Shown here: one piece after another, positions 24,801 to 35,297 of the stretch
Numbering within the stretch: position 1 is the first letter of the stretch
Layout of the letters: every line of letters starts with the position of its first letter
From: Prunella strophiata
Taxonomy: Eukaryota; Chordata; Aves; Passeriformes; Prunellidae
Direction of reading: 5' to 3'
Assembly (NCBI GenBank): GCA_036583965.1
Contig: JAZBQD010000015.1
Span: 23,651,310 to 23,715,309, forward strand
DNA: 64,000 bases
Translations under genes and position numbers: made by a program
The notes under the pieces: generated by a model
Databases searched by the model: none
What the model saw: only the letters and a program-made list of their open reading frames with translations
Told to the model about the DNA's origin: nothing

Positions 24801-27800
24801 AGTTGTTTTAGCAGTGAGAAAAGGCAAGATTAAGATATTGTCTCTCCAATTAGAAAAATCCTGGGTGGAAAAATATGTAATGGCTCTGCTGTTAGGTGGG
24901 GTGGAGGGGTCACTGACTAGATTAAGACAGAATGAACTAAATTTATCTGTGATAGGACTGTGTTGGTTTTGTTACAGTTAGGGCAGGGATTGTTTAGCCC
25001 CAGTATGTGTTGTTACCTCCCTTCTTTGATGAATTAGAGGGATCTGTCAGGGTTTAATCCAATTACTGATGACATTGGAGAAAAGAGCAGCAGAAGTGGG
25101 CAGGATAGAAGAAATGTATTAACACAGAAAAAAATCTCAGATCAGTGAACAGAGAAAAAAAATCCTTGGAATTGTCAAGTGCCTCTTTTAGTTTTTCAAG
25201 TAATTTGGGGTTAATAGGTCCATTTGTAATCATTTAGCTGATTAAAACACAGTAAAGAACTTCTGCTTGCAGTTCTTAACATGAATTGAAAGCAACTTTT
25301 TTTTCCTGTCCAGTTTGCATAGGGCTTAAAACATAATGATAGAAAATACAGTTTGGGTCAAAAGAGGTGTCTCTTATGAGCTGCTTGCAAGACTCCCATG
25401 AAGTAAAGAGAACAGAGTTATCCAGAGCCACCAGCAAGTTTGCTTCCAAGGGTTTCAAAAAGGATTATTTAAAAGGAGAAATATTTTTAATATGGTTAAG
25501 TTTTTTCATTCTGTTAAAATGAACCATTTGTAGTTACTTTTTTATTTCCAATTGTTTTAATCTCATTTGCAAGTCTAATATATGCACATAATGTTAACTG
25601 TGTGGTATGTAAACAACTTGCTGCCCTGGTGTATTTAGGATTTTGCTTGGCTCTATATGTGGGTTCTCAGGTGGGACTGATGGTTTGTGCTTCTGCTTCT
25701 TGCTTAGGTTCAGGCAGCTACAAGAATGAAAAGTTTGAGCAGTTGCACAAATATGCATAAATATCCATTCAAAATGCATGTGTGTGACTTTGCCATTTTT
25801 CTTTCCCTTGTGGGGATATCCTGAGTCAGGAGGTGCACAAATGCTGACAAAAAATGAGAGCTCAGATATTTGCCAATGCTGCTGGGGTTCACATGGCTTT
25901 GCTCACCCTGGTCCCCTCAAAAAACCTTCCTGTTCCCTGCATGGTTCAACCCGGGATTTATCCCCTAATGGGGCTGCTTCCAACAGCTGTCATTGCTTAA
26001 GATATGCAGATCTCTTCTGCCCAAGATCCACTTGCACACCCTTTGAAGTCAGTGGGTCCCATGGGGGTATGGAGGGATGAAAAAAGTGAATCCCAAGCCA
26101 GGTCTGGGGAAGGTGTTTCGCCTTCCTGTCACGGGCAATGCTCCGACTGTCATGTCTAGAATTCACTGCTGTGACTTTTGGCAGTTTCAATTTAATTCTA
26201 GGTGATAATGAGGCTGGTACAAGCCTGTGGAAGAGGTCTTTTTGTGGCTGTGCTGCCTCTTTTAGACAGCTGGTAAAAATACATTTTGTATTTATGACTG
26301 ATGTCTGTTCTGTTACTATATTTAAAGCCTAATAGACTTTTAGATATACTGCCTTAGCCAGCAGGATTTAACTTCATTAGTTTTGAAACAGGAGAGAAAT
26401 GTTAGCCACTGTGCAGTCTTTGATTATGCTCTGGGGAATTTCCTAGGGTTAAATTAACCACAGGGGAACTCTACTCTTCTTCTTTGAATGCCTGTGAAAC
26501 ATATTGAGAAATACAGGGGAAAAATAATTATAATTTTGAGATGCAAAAAGCATAAAGTTCATCTTATATATAATCCCTAGTGCACAGTATGTTCTGTATA
26601 CTTGGTATACTTGCAGCATTTATGTTAACTATACCATTTATTTTATGTTTTGTTTTGGCCTTATAAAAAGTCACACCACCAGCAATAGGATCTGACCATA
26701 CAGGGACATTTAGAAAGCTGCCATTTCACCAGACTCAGTTTAAATTCAGGAGGGAGATAATTTATCCACTAAACATCCTGTCTTATCCACAGCATCGTTG
26801 GAGAATTACTCTCCAGAATCACTTTCATCTCCCAGCTGCTGACAATTTAGCAATACTTCTTGCCTTTAATTAATCTCTTTGAATCTACATGTATAAGGTC
26901 AGTGTCAATGACTTTGGCAGAATGAGCAGAAATTTTTTCCAAAAAATACATTTTGGGAGACATGGGGTCATTGCAATCAAAAACCTTTTTTGACAGGTTT
27001 TTTTTTTTATTTTATACTTGGAAAATATGAACAGAAAGTTTGTTTTCAATTTCATATACCAACAAAGATTTCAGTAATTTCATTTCTAAAAATGAAAATT
27101 ATCCAGTTTTGGTTTTCTTTTCATATTATGATTTTTTTAAATCTCCTCATTCCACTAGTTTCAAATGGAAAATTAACGGTGGAAGACAGAAGTAAGAAAT
27201 TAAAATATCTAAAAGTGAAGATATCTCCTTTACTTCCTCACAGAAGATTTAAAAAAAAAAAAAAAATTCTTGTGAATTTGTTTTCTTCCATTCAGCCTCC
27301 TAAAAATGCTTCCCTCTTTTGGACTGAAAAACAAGCTGAAGAAAATATGGAAATCCATACTTTTAAAATTAGTATTTTTGCATTGTCAAACCCAACCTAA
27401 TCTTTATATAAACATGAAATTTCTAAGCAATTCAAAAGAAACACAATTTCACTGTTAAAAAATATTGTAAAAATAAATTAAACTGGCAAAAATTTTCTTT
27501 GTTTTCTCCATTTTCTTAAAGTAGGATTTCTGTCCAACAGGTACAGAGCCTGAGGAGGAGCTGGATTCTGCACAAGACTGCAAAAAAAACAGGGGAAAAT
27601 GTATTTCTCCTCAAATTGCATATACTACCTAATGCAGAAACATCTACCTAATCCCTAGACTACTCTTTTTTTTTTTTTTTTCTGTGTTGTAGAGACACTT
27701 GCTATAATTTTTACAATCTTTTCTCTTGCCTGATCTTCTAAAATTTGAAGCAAACAGTCCAACTATCTTGTCACAAGACACATATGAAAACCACAACCCT

Positions 27801-29239
27801 AAAAACCAGATCTGTGTGTACATCCTGTGGAAGAAATGTGGGATGTGCTTGGATCCTCCACAACAGGTGGATGCAGACTCTGCCTGGCAAAACCAGGACA
27901 CACCTCACATGGCAATACCTTGCAAAAGGAAAATCTCAGCGTGAATGACTGATCTGCTCTCTGCCAGTACTGGGGGAGGTTGTTCTGTAACAATGCAGAT
28001 GAATGCCAGGCAGGTGAAGAGAGAGCATGATTTCTAATCTGTGCTATTTAAGCATGTAGGGCTGGTTGCATGCCTCCTTCATTTAGTTATCCCTCTGCAT
28101 TTTTGTAGCGTCTCTCATTTCTTGTGCCCTTTTTGGACAGAATTCACATCGCACTTAGCTTTTACCTAAATGTTTATCCATTTATGGCTGCCAAAAAGAT
28201 GGTATTTCACCATTTTCCAGACTACAGGATATATAGAAGTTGGCTGCCATTTTCTCCTGTTGGGGTAATAGGAGATGCTTCTGGCAGTCTTCATCCACAC
28301 CTACACTCCTGTTTCAGTACAATATCCTTTCAGCAGCATGCAGGCTTCAGACTAGACTTGGCAGTCCTCTTTTCTGAGAAAAGGCAAACCACAGTACCAA
28401 ATGAGAAAAAAAGAGGACAGCAATACATTTTTCAAAAGTAATTTGGACGGTCTGGGGTAGTTTATGACTTCATTGTCATTATTTCAACCTCACACATAGC
28501 TGTAAGGTAGGATGTACAATATTGCTTCTATTCTAGAGATGGAAAAACAATTAGTTGATTTAATTCAGTCCTAAAGAAGAATGATTCGACACTTGAGCTT
28601 CAAACCAGAACTTCATTATTCCTGGATTTACAAGGAGTCTGTAGCTGCAGCTCAAATAACATACCTTTCCCTATAGTGCCCCAGCACAAAAAATAAAAAA
28701 ATATCAGAAAAAAATCTCGTCCTTGACCTGGAAACCAGAGACTTTTAAGAGAAAACCTGCAAAAGATAGGAATTTGTTATGTAACAGGTTTTCAAAACAA
28801 GAATAGCCCTAATTTACTCTACATCCAGTTAAAAACCAAGTGAAAAGATAGGGAAAAAAAAAATCTTTCAGCAGGGCACATTTTGAAAGAAAGATATAAT
28901 AGGTGGAAGAGAGCAGAAAAATAGGATAAACCACAGGAGAGAATGAAGGTGTATGTGAATGTGATGTATTGTAAGATAAAATGATCTATGAACTTGGGCT
29001 ATGTGTGCTATTTAGAAATAAAGACACTGGAACACAGAGGCCAGAATGGATGACTAAGGCATACAAAGGGTCAGCTGGGACACAAAGGCATGTGTGCAAG
29101 AAAGAAAATGGTCAGTATCAAGCTTTATCAGAGAGATCCTGGGATGAAGTTAAGCCAGTGTAACAGAAAAGAACAGTGAAAGAAGAGACTGTGAAAAGAG
29201 TACCAGCTATGCTAAAATAAATATTTCTTTTTTAGATGC
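21871..29239. other. Intergenic, no gene recognised
   Basis: A long AT-rich stretch without an assignable gene or dispersed repeat. T runs lie near 24218-24234 and 27667-27681, and an A run near 27251-27265. Frames at 23883-24267 on both strands (116-118 codons) sit in a locally GC-richer patch with no domain. The 136-codon frame at 26990-27400 is low-complexity, rich in Lys, Phe and Ile. Confidence 0.6.
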
Positions 29240-29780
29240 TGGAGAGCGATATGGTCATGTAATCTGCATATTGCCATCACAGTTGCTATAGCGAGTGTAA
29301 TGTACTGTATTTTTTTACCACCAGGGAGACTGTTGCAACAGACAGGGAGCTACATTAGGAAGTTGTGCTTAACAAGTCATGTGTGATTTTACTGTCAAAC
29401 TGCAAAGTGCCGTTCTCCTATGGAAGAAGGCTGCGAGTACTTTCGAGGAGTAGATAAACACCACATGATGCAGCTTTCTGGGAAAAACAGAACCCTTTGA
29501 AGCATTTCCAGCAAAATCCTTGGAGAGGCAAAGCATATTTTCAGATGCATGATTCTAGGTTAAACAGCTATGTCCCCCACTTGTTTACAAAGCAGCTCGA
29601 CAGCTGCTGTGAGCCACTGGCCCCCTTTGGACAGACAGGATACATTTGGATGTGTCACAGTGAGCCACAGTGTATCTTCTCTGCATTGCTCTGCGAAGAT
29701 CTCATCCCAGATCTGCTGCTGGCAGCGCTAAAGGCTTCGCCAGCTGAAAGAGCAGCAGATGATTAGTTTCACCCTCACTG
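29240..29780. promoter_or_regulatory. Candidate conserved regulatory element (CpG-retaining patch)
   Basis: About nine CpG dinucleotides occur in roughly 520 bases, in a neighbourhood where CpG is rare, and there is no repeat signature. The plus-strand 89-codon frame at 29497-29766 shows no domain. CpG retention can mean low germline methylation or sequence constraint. This is a candidate only, since conservation cannot be seen from one genome. Confidence 0.3.
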
Positions 29781-31382
29781 TAAGCTTCCTTGTTGCTTCT
29801 AACTCTGAAATTTGGGGAAACCTTTTTAGTGGTGGAATTTGTCCTGGGAAAGCTGCACCCTGCTTTATGAATGAGGAATAAAATATAAAAAGAAAGACAA
29901 GCAGCTGGTTGTTGGCGGAGAATTGGTTCTTTAGTAGAAGAGAAAAAAGACCTGAAGTCTGTTTGAACACAGAGATGCAGTGTTCAGTTTGAAAATAAAA
30001 AAGCTTCATTAAAAGAGCAGAGCAAAGGTGGTGTTTCATCTGTCCTGAAACATTTGGAAAATCAGTCTGAGAGATGCAGCTCCTGGGCTGTGCAGCCCAG
30101 CCATAGCCCCTGAAAGTGAAAAAACAACCCCAAGCTTGGTTTTTTGTTACACATTACACCATGCAAACACCAAGAGGACAGCCTGCTCTGGAGAGCAGGG
30201 GCAAAGGTTTTAAATTTCACCCTACAAATGAAGGCACATGCCTTAGCACGGCCCCGCTCCTGTGGGTGGATCTAAAGGTGATTTGGTAAGCTCAGTGCAC
30301 CTCTCCACATCAGAGGGACACTGCTGGTCCCAAAACAAGGACTGACTGGCAATTCCCCTTTTCCTGTCATAGCCATGCTGCTGCTGGGGACAGAGGGAAG
30401 CAGGACAGCAGCAGCACAACTGGACAGGGACACCTGCCTCCCTCTGCACCCCTCAGCAGTGTGTACCTGCTGGCACAGCCTAAGGATGGATGTAAGGGGA
30501 AGGTCTGGGGCTGTTTTAATGCTCTGCTTGGTTTTCCTGCTAAATTGCTGATGATAAGTTCTTGTTATAAAATACTGCTTGTCCAGCAGCTCTTTTGCAT
30601 CCCCCTTACAAAGGCTACAGTGGTCCTTTGCCCTATGTAAAGGACCATATGTGATATGCTGTTTGATACCTTTAAGCCTACATAATATCCCAATGTAGGT
30701 ACTGCTGCCTACCTCTGTGCAACATATTCCTATGCTCTTCTTCCCCAGCAATGCTTTCCCTTTAACCAAGGCAAAGGAAATTGGTAGAGATAATAAATCT
30801 CTCTCTCTTCTGAAGAGGGTGGCAGCAGACCCTCTGCCTCTGAAACCCACAAATCACAGGCAGCTGGTCCCTTGCAGTCAGCAGCAATATTGTTTCCTTT
30901 GCCCTCCTTACCAGAGACTGGTCACAGCAAAAATTATTACTGATGGCATCTGACAGTTCTACATCACGTTTTGACATTAGCTTTTAGTTACTGGTTCTTT
31001 TTTAATAGCTGCTGGTGTGTTCAGTCAAATACCTGTCTGTCACCACGATCAGACAGACCTTAATGTGTCTGTGTTGTGGAAGAGCACCTCAGCATCTTTC
31101 CAGCACTTTATTATAGCCCCAGTGTAGCTTTTCATCACAAATTCCTCACGTGTAGCTGTCCCTGCTCCACCACAGAAATCTTCTGAGTTGGCAGCTCCGA
31201 TGTCTGCTGCCATTAATCTTCTCCATGCTGTGGAGAGCAGGTGATTTATGGCAATTACCTGCTCTGATGCAGCAGAGCTCAGGTGAGTTGGGTTGAATCA
31301 TCATTGCTGGTGTGAGTTTTCTCCCTAGGTGGCCCAAGGATGCAAAATATGCCTCTGTACACCTTGAGTTTACTTTCTCCCA
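29781..31382. other. Intergenic, no gene recognised
   Basis: Nothing supported. A 192-codon minus-strand frame (30272-30850) lacks recognisable domains and overlaps another frame on the same strand. Confidence 0.55.
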
Positions 31383-34300
31383 TGTTGGTTTTGCACGGTC
31401 TGGTTTTTCGTAGTGGCATGGGAGAGGGGAGCATAGAGGTGGCTTTTGTGAGAGGCTGCTGGAAGCTTGGGATCCATGGGGGATGCAGAGATCCACCCAC
31501 AGCCCATGGGGATCCATGAGGGATGCAGAGATCCACCCACAGCCCATGGGGATCCATGAGGGATGCAGAGATCCACCCACAGTCTGTGGGGATCCATGGG
31601 GGATGCAGAGATCCACCCACAGTCTGTGGGGATCCATGGGGGATGCAGAGATCCACCCACAGTCTGTGGGGATCCATGGGGGATGCAGAGATCCACCCAC
31701 AGTCTGTGGGGATCCATGGGGGATGCAGAGATCCACCCACAGCCCATGGGGATCCATGAGGGATGCAGAGATCCACCCACAGTCTGTGGGGATCCATGGG
31801 GGATGCAGAGATCCACCCACAGTCTGTGGGGATCCATGGGGGATGCAGAGATCCACCCACAGCCCATGGGGATCCATGAGGGATGCAGAGATCCACCCAC
31901 AGTCTGTGGGGATCCATGGGGGATGCAGAGATCCACCCACAGTCTGTGGGGATCCATGGGGGATGCAGAGATCCACCCACAGCCCATGGGGATCCATGAG
32001 GGATGCAGAGATCCACCCACAGCCCATGGGGATCCATGAGGGATGCAGAGATCCACCCACAGCCCATGGGGATCCATGAGGGATGCAGAGATCCACCCAC
32101 AGTCTGTGGGGATCCATGGGGGATGCAGAGATCCACCCACAGCCCATGGGGATCCATGAGGGATGCAGAGATCCACCCACAGCCCATGGGGATCCATGAG
32201 GGATGCAGAGATCCACCCACAGTCTGTGGGGATCCATGGGGGATGCAGAGATCCACCCACAGTCTGTGGGGATCCATGGGGGATGCAGAGATCCACCCAC
32301 AGCCCATGGGGATCCATGAGGGATGCAGAGATCCACCCACAGCCCATGGGGATCCATGAGGGATGCAGAGATCCACCCACAGCCCATGGGGATCCATGGG
32401 GGATGCAGAGATCCACCCACAGCCCATGGGGATCCATGGGGGATGCAGAGATCCACCCACAGTCTGTGGGGATCCATGGGGGATGCAGAGATCCACCCAC
32501 AGCCCATGGGGATCCATGAGGGATGCAGAGATCCACCCACAGTCTGTGGGGATCCATGGGGGATGCAGAGATCCACCCACAGCCCATGGGGATCCATGGG
32601 GGATGCAGAGATCCACCCACAGTCTGTGGGGATCCATGGGGGATGCAGAGATCCACCCACAGTCTGTGGGGATCCATGGGGGATGCAGAGATCCACCCAC
32701 AGTCTGTGGGGATCCATGGGGGATGCAGAGATCCACCCACAGCCCATGGGGATCCATGGGGGATGCAGAGATCCACCCACAGCCCATGGGGATCCATGAG
32801 GGATGCAGAGATCCACCCACAGTCTGTGGGGATCCATGGGGGATGCAGAGATCCACCCACAGTCTGTGGGGATCCATGGGGGATGCAGAGATCCACCCAC
32901 AGTCTGTGGGGATCCATGGGGGATGCAGAGATCCACCCACAGTCTGTGGGGATCCATGGGGGATGCAGAGATCCACCCACAGCCCATGGGGATCCATGAG
33001 GGATGCAGAGATCCACCCACAGTCTGTGGGGATCCATGGGGGATGCAGAGATCCACCCACAGTCTGTGGGGATCCATGGGGGATGCAGAGATCCACCCAC
33101 AGTCTGTGGGGATCCATGGGGGATGCAGAGATCCACCCACAGTCTGTGGGGATCCATGGGGGATGCAGAGATCCACCCACAGTCTGTGGGGATCCATGGG
33201 GGATGCAGAGATCCACCCACAGTCTGTGGGGATCCATGGGGGATGCAGAGATCCACCCACAGTCTGTGGGGATCCATGGGGGATGCAGAGATCCACCCAC
33301 AGCCCATGGGGATCCATGAGGGATGCAGAGATCCACCCACAGCCCATGGGGATCCATGAGGGATGCAGAGATCCACCCACAGTCTGTGGGGATCCATGGG
33401 GGATGCAGAGATCCACCCACAGCCCATGGGGATCCATGAGGGATGCAGAGATCCACCCACAGCCCATGGGGATCCATGAGGGATGCAGAGATCCACCCAC
33501 AGCCCATGGGGATCCATGAGGGATGCAGAGATCCACCCAGAGCCCATGGGGATCCATGAGGGATGCAGAGATCCACCCACAGTCTGTGGGGATCCATGGG
33601 GGATGCAGAGATCCACCCACAGTCTGTGGGGATCCATGGGGGATGCAGAGATCCACCCACAGCCCATGGGGATCCATGGGGGATGCAGAGATCCACCCAC
33701 AGTCTGTGGGGATCCATGGGGGATGCAGAGATCCACCCACAGCCCATGGGGATCCATGAGGGATGCAGAGATGCTCCTGCAGCCCATGGGGATCCATGAG
33801 GGATGCAGAGATCCACCCAGAGCCCATGGGGATCCATGAGGGATGCAGAGATCCACCCACAGTCTGTGGGGATCCATGGGGGATGCAGAGATCCACCCAC
33901 AGCCCATGGGGATCCATGAGGGATGCAGAGATCCACCCACAGCCCGTGGGGATCCAGAGATCCACCCACAGTCCATGGGGATCCATGGGGGATGCAAAGA
34001 TCCACCCAAAGCCCATGGGGAGGTGCCCATGCTGGAGTGGGTGGATGCCTGGAGGAGGCTGTGATCCAGTGGGAGACCTGGTGGAGAGAGCCCCTGCTCC
34101 CAGGCTGGAGCAGCCTGTCCTTGGAGGACTGCACCCCGTGGAAGAGTGACCCATGCCACAGCAGTTTTGGGAGGACTGTGTGCCCCTGGGAGGGACTCAT
34201 GGTGCAGCAGGTGTGCTTTGGCTGCTCAAGAGAGTGGACCCATGCCCATGCCAGAGAAGTTCACAGAGAGCTGTCTCCCATGGGAGGGACTCCATGGCCT

Positions 34301-34660
34301 CACAGGGGAAGGACTCCTCTCCCAGAGCAGCAGAAAAAAATCTCAGTGATGAACTGACCAAAAGCCCCATGCCCTGTCTCCTTGCACAGTCAGTGGGAAG
34401 GAGGGAGGGTCTGGGGAAAAAAAGGTGTTTTAAGGGCTTATTTTATTTCTCATTATCCTCCCCTGACTCTGTTAGTAATAAATTTACTTTTTACCTTTAA
34501 GTTGAGCCTGTTCTGCCCTAGGAGTGTTTTGTCCCAATCCTTATCTCAGCCCATGAACCCTTCATTTAATTTTTTCCCCCTCCTCTTCCCCGCTTGTGGC
34601 AGGAGAGGGTGAGTGAATGACTCCCATGGGTGGCTGGTGTTTGGCCAGTGTCAAACCACA
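31383..34660 (+). mobile_element. Endogenous retrovirus LTR (bird ERVL-like) expanded by an internal minisatellite
   Basis: The left end starts TGTTGGTTTTGCACGG at 31383 and includes GGTGGCTTTTGTGAGAGGCT and CTGGAAGCTT, matching the start of a widespread avian LTR family. The right part (34021-34660) has the family's characteristic series of GGAGCAG...GGACTGCACCCCGTGG-like modules. It continues with GATGAACTGACC, a GTGTTTTAAGG block, the poly(A) signal AATAAA at 34477-34482, TTGAGCCTGTTCTGCCC, a CTTATCTCAGCCCATGA block, and an end in CAAACCACA at 34660. The usual U3 middle, including the TATTTAAG-type promoter, is missing. The 40-bp array begins immediately where it should be. Without the array the LTR would be about 730 bp. 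No target duplication was seen (TCCCA before, GCACC after). The family name is from memory and not confirmed. Confidence 0.8.
31471..34020. repeat. 40-bp minisatellite, about 64 copies
   Basis: The unit has an almost invariant half (GGATGCAGAGATCCACCCAC) and a variable half that begins AGCCCATG or AGTCTGTG and ends GATCCATGAG or GATCCATGGG. Sixty-one clean junctions run in exact 40-base register from 31501 to 33901: 32 are TCTG/GGG, 24 are CCCA/GAG and 5 are CCCA/GGG. No TCTG/GAG unit exists. Deviations (ACCCAG, ATGCTCCTGC, a shortened unit near 33950, and changes at 33960-34020) cluster at the right end, so the body is homogenised and the right edge is older. The unit contains GGATCC and CCATGG palindromes and no CpG. 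It resembles the GCAGAGATCCACC...GCAGCCCGTGG module of its host LTR family, the likely source. Forty is not a multiple of three, and no stop occurs on the minus strand, so all three minus frames stay open. Confidence 0.97.
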
Positions 34661-35254
34661 GCACCCCCTTTAGCATTATGCAGTTAAACAAGGGGAGGGA
34701 ATATGCATTTTTGTCACAGTTTAAAATAGTGATGGTGCACTGTTAAGTGAAAGGTTAAACACTTCAACACAGGTTCAGAATTAAAAACTGTAATCAAACA
34801 TCTTTGCTAGTTTTGTGCAAGCAGTATTCCCAGGAAGGCTATAAAATGCACATCTTTCACCTGTGATTTCCTAGACTAAGTTCTAGTTTTAATTTTCTGT
34901 GTCATTCTCAGGCTTGACTCCTGATTTTCTATTTTTTGAACTGGCAGGGGCCTTGAGTGGTGCACAGGAAATGAAGGTTGTGCCAAGCTGAGATCAGCAG
35001 TGATGCCTTGAGCCAATTAAGGAGCAATGTTAATGGGCTCTCTGTGAATCCTCCTAAGCCTTCCACACCAGAGAGGATGATGCCCACAACACAGGGCTGA
35101 GCTGAGCATTTAAAGCCTGCAGAAATAAGAGCAGATTTTCAAGTCTTCATTATTAAGCAGCTTCCCTACTGGTTGTGTTGAAAGGGAAGTGTGCTTTATA
35201 ATAGGAAGACACAGAAGTGATTTTGTCTCTTATGAAGATTCATATGGGTGCATG

Positions 35255-35297
<43 letters not shown>

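Noticed and set aside
26990..27400. 136-codon plus-strand frame
   Set aside because: Low-complexity Lys/Phe/Ile composition expected from AT-rich DNA with A and T runs; no domain.
29318..29332. CTCF-like CCACCAGGGAG motif
   Set aside because: It matches only part of the motif and lacks the usual GGCGC-type end; such short partial matches are common by chance.
30272..30850. 192-codon minus-strand frame
   Set aside because: No domain or homology was recognised, it overlaps another frame on the same strand, and there is no splice or promoter context.
31471..34020. CRISPR-like array
   Set aside because: The 40-bp units are directly abutting with no unique spacers, the host is a vertebrate, and the array lies inside an LTR.
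31483..34149. Plus-strand frames of 78-318 codons with a 40-residue repeating peptide
   Set aside because: They are produced by the 40-bp minisatellite cycling through frames; many equivalent frames overlap and none has independent support.
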